Source of the DNA: Anthopleura xanthogrammica
Lineage: Eukaryota > Cnidaria > Anthozoa > Actiniaria > Actiniidae
Direction of reading: 5' to 3'
DNA length: 64,000 nucleotides
NCBI GenBank assembly: GCA_964019055.1
Contig: OZ025208.1
Coordinates: forward strand, 6,509,790-6,573,789
Positions 15,001 to 24,900 of the stretch are shown in pieces. The notes under the pieces were generated by a model, which searched no databases, was not told where the DNA came from, and worked only from the letters and a program-made list of their open reading frames with translations. The position numbers and the translations under genes were made by a program. Each line of letters starts with the position of its first letter. Position 1 is the stretch's first letter.

Positions 15001-18000
15001 TTTCGGTTTTCCATAATTCAAAGGTAAAGTACAACATACAATAGATATTTCAAGACTGAAAGATTAAGATACTTTTAGATATATATATTAAAAAAAAATA
15101 AAAATCATCATACCTGGTGACCATAGTAGGCTTCTATTGTCCAGTTACCAGCCAGAGCATAGCTGCCAATGTCGATATTCTTGCTGATAAAACCTGTTGT
15201 TTACAAAGATTTCTGAGTATCTTGATATCAAAAGTATGAGATGCTAATTTTGGCAACGATTATTATTTTACCTTGTAGGATTGCTATGAGATTATGATAA
15301 AGGATAAAAACATAATCAATAAGGGATTGAATTTTAAAGATTGTACTTTAAAACATACCCGAAGTGGTATTCAGACTATCCCACTGCCTTACTCCAATCC
15401 CTTGAGGATTCTTGAAAAAAGGAAAATATGAAAATAAGCCGAAGGAAGCAATTTAAAATGACACGAATTTAATATTAAGTGAATCAGTTCAACATTGATA
15501 AGCAGTACTGATTGTAAAGATCATGATGGTGGTGGTGCTGATGATGATGCTATGGAGGCGGTGATTATGGAGATTGAAAACAGCAACTGATGTGCCTTTC
15601 AAAAATATTTCAAAAAACCTAACATATGTTACTCACCTTAACAATAAGATTAATCTAGTACGGGAAATAAAAGAAAATTATTGATTTAGCTTTCTTTAAT
15701 CAACTTTTAAAACAGATTTTAGCTTTCTAAATGGAGAGGAAATACCTTTTTAGTGCTTGCCATCAAGTCGAATCCAAGAGGGACAACCCGTATTTTCACT
15801 GTGGAAAAAGTTAAAGTCATTATCAAGTCAACTACAAAGGTACGTTTTCCACAATTTTATTTATTTATTTATTTATTTTTTCACTTGCCTGTTTGCTTGG
15901 GCGTATAGATCGGTTTGTCGGTCTGTATTAAGATAACTCCATCACTATAGCTCACATTAACTTTTGTGTTTCGTGAGATGTGAATTTCGGGACCAGTGAT
16001 CCTCGCTAGGAGATAAACAAATCCTCTATCCTTCGATGATTGGAAATTTGAGACTTCTGAACCAACCTGTTTTAGGAATCAGTTAATTAAAAAAATACTA
16101 TCAAAAAAAAATTACTTCTAATTCTAAATATCTTGATTGAACTATTACTCCCTCCCTTCCTCCTTCCCTTTCCCCTCAGTAATGGTTCACTTACTTACCG
16201 TCAATGAGAGCAATTTCGCATTATCTGTAAAAATAGAATTAAAAGTTGGGAATACTCATCAAAGAAAATAGAAATATCGATGATAATAATGTGGACAGAC
16301 TAGAAATCTGAGCGAGAAGAAGAACTTTGCTTTGACGAATTACCATAAAAACATGTTTTTCACGATTTTTGAAAAAGGGCGGGGACGCTCTTCGTACCTC
16401 ATATAGTTCCAAATCAGATATTTTATACTCTTTATGGTCTCGCAAATCTAAAAGGACCACTAGAGAGTAAGCCGGTACCTCATAGGAAGACTAAATAATG
16501 ATAGAGAAAATCGCAGATGAATTCAGAATATTTATTTTCCGTTCATCATCTGACTTCTGCCACTTAGTACTAGATCATAGATGAAACTGAAATCATTATA
16601 TTGCAACGCCCACCTGGAGAACACTCAGAGATCACGGTAGATCAAATTTTTCGACCAGCATTTCCGCGCTCTTGTATATAAAACTCACGCTCCGCCCCAC
16701 CCTATCCCAGGGATCCTTTTTCCCTTTTATTCTTTCTTGGACCTTTCGCAATTGCATACTAAAATGTTGATAGGTTCTACGTTTTAGAGACAATAGACCT
16801 AATAATAATTGGCGAACACGTTCCTATGTACGTTTCCACCGAATTCAAAACCTCTGGGAATAAGAACTTTTGTCCCAAAAATTGTCCACGTCATATCAAA
16901 ATACAAAAGACAAAGAATCTGATATCCAGAGGTTTTGAATTGGGTGGAAACGTACATAGCAATGCGTTAGCCAATTAGGTCTATTCCAAATTACCTGCGG
17001 AAATCCTGTCACGTTGCGAGGATATAACCTTTGTCTGGCCATATGTTATGAAAACACGTACTTCCAGTTCGATAGTATGTGGCCATTTGACATCGAACAG
17101 CGCCACATGGATAGGTTGAGGAACACCAACATAAAATATATTAGGAGCTGTGATGACGTAACTATTTAAACATACAATAATAGCCTATATCAACTAAAGA
17201 AAACTTATAAAATAATTTATCATTTGTCACTAGCTGTAAGGAGCTCAGAATAAAAACAAAGTCGATCCTAAGTGATAGGAATCAAACCCATGACTTTCTG
17301 TGGGATACCGGTCGGATGCTCTAACCCCTGAGCTACAGGAAAGACTCATGATGAGGGGTCATTTACTGGATTCATCATTATATATATAGCCGGCGCGCTA
17401 CTAGGCTCAATGCGTACAGATTTTAAACTTACTTTCCTAGCTAATAAATATATGTCGAGAATTAGTAAGAAAAATTACGATAGGATTCGAAATTCGAAAT
17501 ATCTCGTTTCTTCTGACTGCATGCCTATAAAGCTGACTTCACACGTACAATTAGATCCAACATTGCATCTTATTCTACTTTTATTTTTTTCTATCTTCCT
17601 ACGTTCTTCGTTTTGTTAAATTCTTTTCCATTTCTTTCTTTCTTTTTCATTTTCTTTGGTTCTTTATTATTATTTTTGTTTTGTTCTTTCTTTTCTTAGT
17701 TTGTTTGTTTGTTTTTTTTTTGTTTTTTTTTGTTGGTTTATAGTCGTTCCATTTTCCTTCCGTCCTCCTCCCTTCCCAATTTTTCCCTCTTCTTCTCCCA
17801 TTTGCGATTTCAAAATAACTTCTGTCATCTTCTGATACCGCTTTATAACATCTGCAACAACAGTATTCATATCTTAGTCAGTGCCCTTGACCGATATATG
17901 GTACCAGCTTAACCATGTCTAAGCATAAGCATTTTTCTCCAGGCAAAACTTGATACCTTCATTAACTACTGATCTCTCTCTCTCTCTCCTTTGCCCTTTA

Positions 18001-18892
18001 GTTGGACAGCTCTAGAATGCTTAAGTAGTCGGATGTAATGATAGAAAATGTTGTATTTAATTGCACTTTTACAGTCAAACCAGCTCAAGCGTACCCCTAA
18101 ACTTTATTAATGATTTCATTATTCGAATATTGAGTTCATTATTCACTCTGAGTTTTCATTAAGAAATCGGAAGACTCCAAACTTCACATTCATTTCACAA
18201 CTAAAATTCTAAGGGATGGCCTTTCTGGGGAGTTTTGAAGAATCCAATCAAAACTCAAGTAGATAATTCATTTTCAAGTTTGGAGTCATAGTCATAGAAT
18301 AATAAACTCAATATTTGAATAATATTAATGGGTTCTAGGGGGTACGCTAGAGCCGTTCTGACTGTAAAGGTCGATTTCAAAACGTTTAAATACAAAGAAT
18401 AGTCAACTTTTCAAATCAAAAACAATGGGTAAAACATTAAAAAAGTCATAAAAACGTTACTAAACTTTAAGGTTAGGAAACAACCGTATTACGTTTCTCT
18501 TGGGTTAACTGAGTGAATTTGTAGCATTAATTTACTTCGAAACCATCCTTGGGGATTTTTCTCCGCAGAAGTAGCTACGCTTAATCTGCTGTACACAAAT
18601 TGTTATCTATAACAGATTACCAAATATCTAAAAGTGTAGGGCTGTGTAGTACGTTGAGCTCAACAAACGCAATTGCATTGAGATTCTTCGTGCATCAAAA
18701 ATATCCGAAAAAAGATCGCCCAACAGTCATACATCCAAGAAACGACTCCAATAATTGTAATTGTTTAACTTTAACATTATAATAACATTACCTTGGTTTT
18801 GAAGAGCATCCTGCAATGAGCAGAGCAATCGTAAACAGTAACAACATTTTGCTGTAGACGAAGACTGCGTTTTCTTTGAACCGCGTTATCAT
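1..18892 (-). CDS. C3: Gene A: canonical complement C3-like protein (3' end off-window)
   Basis: Secreted thioester protein of the C3/alpha-2-macroglobulin family, expected to act as an opsonin. Thirty-seven exons are visible (1,539 codons); the anchor and NTR exons lie before position 1. In order: signal peptide (18792-18892), MG1-MG6 (16995-17161 down to 9782-9833), RERR junction (9497-9538), anaphylatoxin (9110-9274), R|S site (8867-8996), MG6b/MG7 (8175-8457, 7633-7848), CUB (6957-7008, 6448-6543), thioester domain with GCGEQ (5831-6022 to 3397-3563), second CUB part (2759-2896, 2387-2452), MG8 with a polybasic insert (1321-1721), then 466-553 and 10-81. MG2 carries the family motif QTDKPIYTP. 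All exon phases fit and I saw no stop or frameshift. Two introns have GC donors. The anaphylatoxin plus the tetrabasic junction favours C3 over CD109 or A2M. It is the only full thioester and anaphylatoxin copy visible here. Confidence 0.9.
10..553 (-). CDS. Gene A exons 36-37: MG8, last exons inside the window
   Basis: Exons at 466-553 (YRKSGQTGMAIIEVGMVTGF) and 10-81 (RYELSDRAVVFYVNK). They match the MG8 strands SILDISMMTGFAP and the KYELD region of C3. By comparison with genes B-D, three more exons (end of MG8/anchor, linker and NTR/C345C) should follow outside the window. Confidence 0.85.
1321..1721 (-). CDS. Gene A exon 35: MG8 start with long Lys/Arg-rich insertion
   Basis: The 401-nt exon opens VDIKYNVPSKENERCDFNVK, matching the C3 start of MG8 (Cys then FDLKV). 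It ends LVLSVCTK, matching ILEICTR. Between them human C3 has a short linker; here there are about 100 residues. About 40 of the 71 residues in the core are Lys or Arg. The insert starts with SRPRRS (RPRR at 1572-1583, a furin-type R-X-R-R|S) and includes a tandem KGGKRKGGKTKGGKRK. On the plus strand the core is a C/T-rich repeat (about 1370-1435), so slippage is a likely source of length change. Confidence 0.85.
1737..1866. mobile_element. ATAGACCCC fold-back MITE, copy 1
   Basis: Starts ATAGACCCCTTATAGCAAG and has the inner arms CAGCTCAGTTTGGAGG and CCTCCATATTGAGCT facing each other. The 3' terminal repeat is decayed. It lies 16 bp upstream of gene A exon 35. Same family as the copies at 2562, 32962 and 33661. 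Confidence 0.7.
2387..2896 (-). CDS. Gene A exons 33-34: second CUB part
   Basis: Exons at 2759-2896 (DTCVALE start) and 2387-2452 (LTEQTGDEVGIETSGSGIGQ). They correspond to the C3 stretch that closes the CUB domain after the thioester domain. The second exon ends CAG|GCAAGT, a GC-AG intron; genes B, C and D have ordinary GT donors at the same place. Confidence 0.8.
2562..2680. mobile_element. ATAGACCCC fold-back MITE, copy 2
   Basis: Terminal ATAGACCCCTT and AGGGGTCTAT are inverted repeats, with inner arms CAATTTGGAG and CTCCAAATTGAGC. It lies in the gene A intron between exons 33 and 34, without coding capacity. Confidence 0.82.
3225..3330. mobile_element. Short inverted repeat around CCAACATGGCGGC
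   Basis: GCCGCCATGTTGGACGA faces TCATCCAACATGGCCGCC about 80 bp apart, within a gene A intron. Single arms of the same motif occur near 46797 and 53068. Confidence 0.5.
3397..5330 (-). CDS. Gene A exons 28-32: rest of thioester domain
   Basis: Exons at 5249-5330, 4699-4855, 4450-4524, 3960-4131 and 3397-3563 form the alpha-alpha barrel: DGSFALF; FVFKVFCQ and [54 protein letters not shown] and SFGGGFVST. After DGAF the loop reads VEHANMGSIQ and then GGV. It is two residues shorter than in human C3, and at the place of the catalytic His (five residues before GG) it has Met. This would suggest slower, amine-preferring thioester chemistry, as in C4A or A2M. That is inference from a short alignment. 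Confidence 0.85.
3820..3945. repeat. Minisatellite with unit GGACTATCAGTAA
   Basis: About nine imperfect 13-14 bp units, alternating GGACTATCAGTAA and GGACTAACAGTAA, just after gene A exon 31 in transcript order. Confidence 0.8.
5831..6022 (-). CDS. Gene A exon 27: thioester exon with GCGEQ
   Basis: The exon contains LPSGCGEQNMVRIAPNVY. The pentapeptide GCGEQ (bases 5937-5951) forms the internal Cys-Gln thioester used for covalent target attachment in C3, C4, A2M and TEPs. The preceding Pro and following Asn-Met match vertebrate C3, and the exon ends at a GTATGC donor. This is the only copy in the window with an intact thioester pentapeptide; that exon of gene D is off-window. Confidence 0.93.
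6448..8457 (-). CDS. Gene A exons 23-26: MG6b/MG7 and first CUB part
   Basis: Exons at 8175-8457, 7633-7848, 6957-7008 and 6448-6543. The first holds [16 protein letters not shown], then [19 protein letters not shown], matching the MG7 strand FFIDLRLPYSV of C3. The second ends the MG7 domain. The third begins PEGIEER, like the PEGIR of C3 at the MG7/CUB boundary. The fourth ends with the ISAKAYFTG strand that leads to the thioester domain. All phases match genes B and C. The intron between 7008 and 7633 contains a polypurine tract and an inverted-repeat element. Confidence 0.88.
7010..7099. repeat. Polypurine tract
   Basis: A/G-only run of GAAA and AAAAAG units on the plus strand. It is therefore a long pyrimidine tract on the coding strand, right upstream of the acceptor of gene A exon 25. 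Confidence 0.6.
7188..7421. mobile_element. CACAAAGCACTCTGGG inverted-repeat element, copy in gene A
   Basis: One end has CTCACAAAGCACTCTGGGAAA and the other a decayed TTTCCCATCATGCTTTGTG followed by CTAGAATTTGGAGCTCATGC. It is the same element as 27603-27835 in opposite orientation, in the intron between exons 24 and 25. Confidence 0.8.
8867..8996 (-). CDS. Gene A exon 22: C3a C-terminus, convertase site and alpha' N-terminus
   Basis: The exon begins EFARARSGLDEL. The Arg|Ser bond (between bases 8980 and 8979) aligns with the C3 convertase site of vertebrate C3, which also has Ala-Arg|Ser followed by an acidic stretch. Here the acidic run is NDEQENDD. The exon ends with YFPETWIN, the counterpart of the conserved FPESWLW of C3. 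Confidence 0.85.
9110..9274 (-). CDS. Gene A exon 21: anaphylatoxin (C3a-like) domain
   Basis: This 165-nt exon shows the six-cysteine anaphylatoxin pattern CC-x12-C-x19-C-x6-CC: it opens HSDYCCS and closes CRKTFWMCC. Human C3a has CC-x12-C-x12-C-x6-CC, so only the middle spacer is longer. With its neighbours the released peptide would be about 64 residues, from Ser after RERR to Arg of FARAR. The acceptor is a good pyrimidine tract ending TTTTAG and the donor is GTAATT. Both edges are phase 1, so the exon can be skipped or deleted without changing frame. Confidence 0.9.
9497..9538 (-). CDS. Gene A exon 20: beta/alpha processing site RERR
   Basis: A 42-nt exon (phase 1 in, phase 1 out) reads KCQEEHRRERRSIE. 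The bases for RERR are 9507-9518. R-E-R-R|S fits the proprotein convertase consensus and lies exactly where vertebrate C3 has its tetra-arginine beta/alpha junction, directly before the anaphylatoxin domain. The cysteine just before it is also present in the matching exons of genes B and C. Confidence 0.82.
9782..17161 (-). CDS. Gene A beta-chain exons 2-19 (MG1-MG6 start)
   Basis: Eighteen exons encode the macroglobulin ring of the beta chain: 16995-17161, 16199-16224, 15889-16066, 15746-15798, 15637-15654 (18-nt microexon INLIVK), 15359-15410, 15114-15193, 14021-14063, 13496-13580, 13253-13355, 12665-12907, 12034-12249, 11768-11884, 11182-11247, 10463-10654, 10163-10318, 10008-10082 and 9782-9833. 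Landmarks are [11 protein letters not shown] in MG2, FEVREY before MG3, [11 protein letters not shown] at the MG3/MG4 boundary, GVDQSVYLL in MG6 and [11 protein letters not shown], the counterpart of the C3 motif just before the beta/alpha junction. The intron after exon 4 starts with GC. Introns carry the elements at 16793-16984, 17270-17342 and 18071-18366. Confidence 0.88.
11928..11966. repeat. (AAC)n microsatellite
   Basis: AACAACAACAACAACGACG units in the gene A intron between exons 13 and 14. Confidence 0.8.
14442..14471. repeat. Poly-T / poly-G run
   Basis: About 13 T followed by 17 G in the gene A intron between exons 8 and 9. Such runs are error-prone in assembly. Confidence 0.85.
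16793..16984. mobile_element. ATAGACCTA fold-back MITE
   Basis: 192-bp inverted repeat. ATAGACCTAATAATAATTGGC faces GCCAATTAGGTCTAT, and TATGTACGTTTCCACC faces GGTGGAAACGTACATA. It ends only about 10 bp from the donor of gene A exon 2. Confidence 0.85.
17270..17342 (-). mobile_element. tRNA-like SINE head
   Basis: The minus strand has box A-like TAGCTCAGGGGTTAGAGC (17318-17335) and box B-like GGGTTTGATTCC about 30 nt downstream: the internal Pol III promoter of a tRNA. The D arm pairs, but the anticodon stem does not. I therefore call it a tRNA-derived SINE or relic. Gene A intron 1. Confidence 0.6.
17575..17800. repeat. Pyrimidine-rich low-complexity tract
   Basis: TTTCTTTCTTTCTTT and TTTGTTTG units in gene A intron 1. 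The plus-strand open frame over it is a by-product of composition. Confidence 0.6.
18071..18366. mobile_element. ACAGTCAAACCAGCTCAAGCG inverted-repeat element
   Basis: The left end ACAGTCAAACCAGCTCAAGC and right end GGTACGCTAGAGCCGTTCTG are imperfect inverted repeats, with inner arms ATTCGAATATTGAGTT and AACTCAATATTTGAAT. Gene A intron 1. Confidence 0.75.
18792..18892 (-). CDS. Gene A exon 1: signal peptide
   Basis: Two in-frame ATGs are possible. The inner one (first base 18847) gives the hydrophobic leader MLLLFTIALLIAGCSS, matching the position and length of the leaders in genes B and C. The outer one (18892) adds 15 polar residues before it. I favour the inner ATG as the functional start, but give the span from the outer one. 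The exon ends in phase 2 at a GTAATG donor and joins exon 2, which continues as YVITAPN, the usual MG1 opening. Upstream, a CCAAT-like motif near 18950 and a weak TATA-like motif near 18975 may belong to the promoter. Confidence 0.75.
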
Positions 18893-19850
18893 GGCGCAGA
18901 GTGTTTGCTTATTTTTCATTCACGAAAGGTCACTTAACGTGCCATCTAATTGGCTACTTTGTTGAATATCAAATTATAGACAGTTGAACTCATGGTTCTT
19001 ATTTCTTTCTGTTCGATCGTATTTCCTGGCAAAATACCAAAATACCAAAATAGTAAATAGGGATCTGTTTGAACATATCGTTATACCCTGTCGTGCTTCC
19101 AGAACGACTTCCTCGTTTCCAGGGCAGGTATCGAGGAATTCAGTTGCACAAGAGGAACTTGATTAAAGATTGATCTAAGGACGTTCGCGGGCCAAAGCGT
19201 TTGCCATGTTTTTAATTTTTTTCTTCAAACTTCGCATGGTGAAATGAGACTATCCTAGAAGTTGGTTAACCGTAATCGTCAGTTTAGGAGTGAGATGATA
19301 TCAAATCGCAGCCTTTTTCTTGTGCCATATGCACGACCAACAGACGGAATAACAGTTTCATTATATAGCAATAGTAATTAGAATGCAATAGTAACAAGAA
19401 TCAGAATATTAATATCAATATTGATTAATATTCAACTAATTTATTTCCAAATTTAATGTGAAGTGTTTCGCAATACAGCAATCCAGCTGCAAGTGTATTA
19501 ACTTATAATATATTTTTATAATTAGATAGAATGTCTGATTTTTCCCCCTGGAAATATGCCAATTTTATCAAACAATAACCATTACTCTGCCTTCCAACGA
19601 TCCTCTAATTCAATAACATGCATGATGAGTTCCGGGATTAGTTAACCTGAGTATCAGGCTCTCCAAGCGGGGGGAGGGAGGGAGGGGGGAGTGGAGATTA
19701 GTTAATTTCTTGACCGCAAACCCGTAAACATGATAATTTCTTTGTTTATATATCAGCATTTATCATTTAAAAAGTCCTCAGTACGATTCTCTACTACACT
19801 GCAGTGTAGCGTACTCACGCATGCATGCGGCGCTTTGCCCATGTGAGAAA
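18893..19850. other. Intergenic spacer between gene B 3' end and gene A 5' end
   Basis: 958 bp with no coding exon that I can support. Gene A promoter elements would lie at the low-coordinate end (CCAAT-like near 18950, weak TATA-like near 18975). For gene B an AATAAA occurs only about 405 nt past the stop (19440-19445). A G-rich stretch is present near 19667-19692. Confidence 0.6.
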
Positions 19851-21976
19851 CTAATTGCAACCATGTTTAGTCGTGCGTTTTATAAATTCATCGACATGTT
19901 TCAAGTCTTGTACGTTCAATATCTCTTTGATAAATGTCCACTGGTCAAAGACATACTGGCGATCAGCCTTCGCTTGTCCCATGATAACCACAGCCTCAAG
20001 TAATGCAAGTTTTGGATATGTACAAAAGCTTCGTTGTTTGAAGATCATGACATCATTTCTTTTTATGCCTGTTCCAACTTGTTTGATGACGTGTGTTATC
20101 CTTATTTCGTACAACAACCATGTTTCGTCCTCGTCTATATTAAGAACATCTCCTTTCATTGCTTAACAAAAATAATCACAGCATTTCCTCCATTTAAGTG
20201 ACTACATCGTACGTGTGATACTTGAATGATGCAAAATAACAATACTAGAATGTGAGCCCAAACCGCGCGAATTTGAAAGATGTCCTGACTTTTAATAGTA
20301 AAACTCTTAAGAAGGATGCATGCAGGTTAATGAAAATTGTGCAAAGAACCAAAAATTTTCACTTATTCACACTTTTAAATGCTATTTTGTTCAACCTAAA
20401 AAAACTTCACGTGCCCTTCTATAGCATTTCACTATTAAACGTCAGGGCAAGAATATTCGACTTATGACCATTTTGTGGTCAAATTATTTTTCTACTTTTG
20501 AATTTTAAGAATACGACATTGAAAAATAAACAAAAGAAAGGAGAAGAAATAATTAATTTACTTACCAAAAGCTGAGCTTTTGCAAGCTGGTAAGAGTGTC
20601 GTATTGATATCTCGCAGTGCTGGTTGTGGTTTTGAGCAAACTCCTAAAATAACAGAAACGGGGTATTTTCCTTGTACTTATTTCTCAGGCGTTGGCTGTT
20701 CCACAAAACCTGATATTGTCTTCGACTGCTTGTGGTCTGATCTATGTTCAGACCCAGCACCTTTACAACTTTCACGTTGAATATGAACGATTCAAAATGA
20801 TGTTGAAAAAAAAAGCACATTGTGATAAACAATTCCCATACTTTATCAACAAGTATGCAGCCATACCTTGCGTACAGCTGCATAAACTGCCTTGGCATCT
20901 TCTCATTGTCCTCGAATTTTTTCCCAAGTTATAGAACATTCTCGACTTTTTCAGAGGCTTGGTTAAATCATAAACTACAATAGGAACGGGCTGATTTTTA
21001 CCAACATCAAAGAGTCGGAGCATACCAAATGTCACACATAGGTGCATACTGCTATTGACCTGAAATAGAGCGTTCTTTATATAAGATGCATGTAGGTACA
21101 CACAAAAGAATTTGAAGCCTTAAATGGCGCTTTTAAAATAGTATCCTGATAAAAAGTTTCTAGTGCCGCGTATAGCTGGTGCAATAGGATAGACCTACTG
21201 GTCTTGGGCGTAATGTTTCCCGTCATTCTTTTTTTTTTACCATTTTCGCATGCATGAGAAGACACTGACATGAATATCAATATGACTCAATCATAAAATT
21301 ATATTTTCAAGATAGTGATACTTGATGGATGTATGACACTATGCCTGAATGGAATTATGAGCAGTCGGACTCACAACTCAGTGCTAGCTAGGAAGAGGTT
21401 TTAAAGAAGTGAAATAATGCGATCCAAATATGCATTTTTTAAAAGACCAACCCAAGGTCAATTCATGGTGATCATTTCATTAATTGACCTGTCAGTCAAA
21501 GCTGCATGGTGTTGGCAGACCCTAAGTACTACTATAATTTCAATAGACAGCCCTTTAGAAATTTAAGTCTGAAATCGTTTCTTTTTGGAATAAAATCTCC
21601 AAAACAAGTACTTAAAGTGGCAATCAAGAATCTACATAATTTCAGATTCCCATCAGTCGTTCAACAAGATCACAAGTTATTTTGGCTTTACTTACTTGAT
21701 ATGCATTCAAATGAAATATCACAGCTCTGTCGGACAACTCATATTTTAACATCCTATTTTTCTTGTCTCTTTTTAGCTGAAATTTAACAAAAATGATACA
21801 TTTTAGAAGTCGGGTTTGTGTCTGACTGTTTTGTTTGTTTGCAGCTTGTGTTAAGGAATATGAAAGTGAACTCTCTTCTCCCACTTACTTTTACAAGCGT
21901 TTGCTCTTTCACGACGTATCCGCTCGAAATCCAAACTTCAATTACCAAAATCTCAACAGCTTCAACTGCTTTATTA
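19851..21976 (-). CDS. Gene B exons 35-39: end of MG8 and NTR/C345C domain
   Basis: Exons: 21889-21976, 21696-21776, 20867-21059, 20566-20643 and 19851-20161. Exon 36 starts LKRDKKNRMLKYELSD. Exon 37 includes MRRCQGSLCSCTQG, the counterpart of LCRDELCRC in C3. Exon 38 holds a Cys pair. Exon 39 is the NTR core and ends HGCN before TAG at 19851-19853, matching the C-terminus of C3 (GCPN). The C345C domain is the usual contact for partner proteases, so it is notable that it is kept intact here. Confidence 0.87.
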
Positions 21977-24900
21977 CTAAAAAATAATTATTTGTAAGAT
22001 GTTTATATTCTATCTTACAGTTAATAAGACTCCGATAAAGAAAAACACAAAAAAGCATGGAGACCCAGAGGTGGAGTGAAGCCTATCCAGGAATGCATTG
22101 TTTTTGATAGTATATTATCATTATTTCGTGATAATATTACTCATAAAAAGTTGAGAAAATGGCTTAATAACGGCTTTGTTATTTGTTTCTTCAACACTGA
22201 GATAGCCAATGTTTACACTTGGTAATATAGAAATATTGTCTTTAAAACCTAGGTCACTTTGGGTCAGATTCATATTTCAGGAAATTGATATATTTGTCTT
22301 TAACCTCATGTTGTAGAATAAAAATTGCTCTTAAGTCGATTATTAACTGGTAGTTAAATTAATCCTCGGGTACTAAGCCCTAAAACTGATCAGGGCCACC
22401 CTAAATTCATCTTTAGACACTGCTTAGACTGCTTTCTATGCATTTGCAGGATCCACTTACCTTGCACATACTGTTACATTAATATTATTCGGAATACGGT
22501 CTTTAATTTTCTTCTTATTTAACAGCTTCTTATTTTTTAAAGTCCCTTTTCTCTTTTTCGATTTCCTATTCATTTCACTTGATCTTGTTTGCGTAGCATT
22601 TCGTGGAGGTTTTGTTGAACTACTAAATAACAGTCGGCCTGTGTCGTCTTCTGTTATTGTTAGTGTCAAGTCAAAGTCTCTTCTTTGGCCTTTGTTGGAA
22701 AGAATATTATATCTTAAATCAACCTGTGTGAAGGAATTGAAAACGATATTTTTTTACTTGATCATGCCTTTTTGCGCAGCTATTTCACTATTTAACTTAC
22801 TTGCAGTTTACCTATACCAATCCCCTTAGACGTGACTTTAAGCTCGCTACCCAAGTACTCCAGTGCCTATAAACACAAGTTAAAAACACAGTTCTCGACC
22901 AATCAGATCGTGCGTACTATATGTCTAAGCTTTATAATAAATAGCAGTGAAAATAACAGATTTCCGGATGTTTAGAGTGGTATGTACTTTTATTTATCAC
23001 AATATGAAGTCAAAAGTTGTTCAAAATGTTATGTACTCACGAGGCGTAGCCGAAGAAAAAGTTTGAAAGAAAAAACCTTTTGAAGCGCGCGCTGGCTCCT
23101 TGCGCGAGCGATTCGTCATTCTGTCGGTATGTCCTCTTATTTACCACGGCTCTCGACCAATCAGCGCGCGAGAAATTTCACAGTTATGGTAAAACAACGT
23201 ACTTACATCAATTTCTTGTCGGAGAAACTGATTATTTCTGTTAATTGTAAATGCCCTATTATTTATCTTAATTGTTAGGTTAAGATTAGTGCTCCTTTCC
23301 TCTTGTTCACTGTATTTTGCAATCGCTTCCAAGGCTACGCAGGTATCCTTTAAAATAAAAGATAATTCCAAATTTTTATAAGATCGTGTTTTTGTGTACA
23401 GGTTCGTTAAGAAACATGAATTTGGACTTACCACTGTTGACAAGAATCCACCTACTAAGCTTTTCTGCTGACTTAACCAGTTGGTAATAGGATCAGCATA
23501 CTCAAACCTATTCATAAAAACTTGAGCCAGTAGTGCGTAACTAGCGGTCTCAATATCACGTGCTTTCCATCCTGTTTCCCAGTATCGACTAAATGTTACT
23601 GGAAGAAAGCAATGCATCAAGGTGGGCAACTGGTTCATCAGTAGCTTGATTATTTATTTTTTTATTATGGTTATGCTGCCATCTTAGTGACAATCATCAC
23701 ATATAACTTTGAATCTGTTTTTCTTTATATCATTCATCTTTGGAGATATTACCTTGATCGAACGTTGCTGTCCCCATTAGTTTCTGGTTGGTTTTGAACC
23801 GTGCAGGACTGTTCACTATAAGCAATGCATAAGTTGTTATGGCAAGGGTGTAGTTGTCCAAAATGAATGGCACTTGTTCTTCCAGGAATTTGGTTGCTCG
23901 TCGTAGAGATTGATCCTCAAACTATGAACATGAAAAGTGTAAGTTACTTTTTTAGATCAAAGTTAGCAATAAGTCTTCGAATTTATTCATTTTGAATATA
24001 TCTCTCACGGTTAAGCCAATGTTACGCGAGTCGAATTGCAACGACGATATTTCGCGCAACGCTGCGAAAAATTCGTCATTTTGAGTTGCAAGGTTTTGAC
24101 TTCAGATCAGAAACTCGCAACGTGTTGCCAGAAGTCGAAGTTACTCTAAAAATCGTTTTATCTGGCATGTTACATGGTATAAACCTTTCGCGCAACGGCG
24201 TATCGCGAAAAATCGTCGTTGCAAATCGTCTCGTGTAACATCTGCTTTAAGGATGTCCGCTTTTTCTACTTAGCTTTGTATTCCTAGACAAGGGTCAATT
24301 CTGCTTAAATAGACACCCAACATTTTAATTTCTTATATTCATAATTTTTTCTAACTTCTACCTGTCCTCTATGATTTCCAGTTATCGATTACGTATACCA
24401 CAGTATCCCGAAATATTTTTCTTTTCATTTAGTTCAAACTTCAACCAAAATAATCGCAATATCCAAGGTGCAAGTTGTACTAGCTTACCCATCCTCCACA
24501 ATTGCATTGTGTAAGGGCAATAATCGCAAAGGCTGTTAAAGTGATGTCGTTCTTGCGTCCCTGGAAAGAACAACACGTGTACATGTAGTGACATATGTAA
24601 TGTTTACAACATGAGTGGCTGTGTTGTGCCGGCTATACAATCACGAGCCGGAGGCGAGTGATTTTATGGCCGATACAATACGGACGCGAATGTTGTAAAC
24701 GACTTTTCATATTCATTATTTGGACGTATTATATATCAGATACAGAACACTAATTAGCTGAGCTGTATGGGGTTTACAGTGTTCTCGTGTGACCCCATTT
24801 GTGCGATTTCATTGGGTTTCGCCCTAATGAATTAGTAATGAATATAATAATTTAGGATAGCTCTAATAAAGTTTCTCCCTACGGGCTTCTTCGGGCTCAG

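Noticed and set aside
16398..16491. Minus-strand open stretch (VPAYSLVVLLDLRD...) that looks like an extra MG1 exon
   Set aside because: Its phase does not fit exon 2, and exon 2 joins exon 3 (16199-16224) directly in the right phase as in genes B and C.
17270..17342. Functional tRNA gene
   Set aside because: Acceptor and anticodon stems do not pair; a SINE head explains it better.
21696..21753. Shorter exon 36 of gene B starting at the AG before GATGTT
   Set aside because: It gives an in-frame stop; the upstream acceptor at 21777-21778 keeps the frame and matches gene A.
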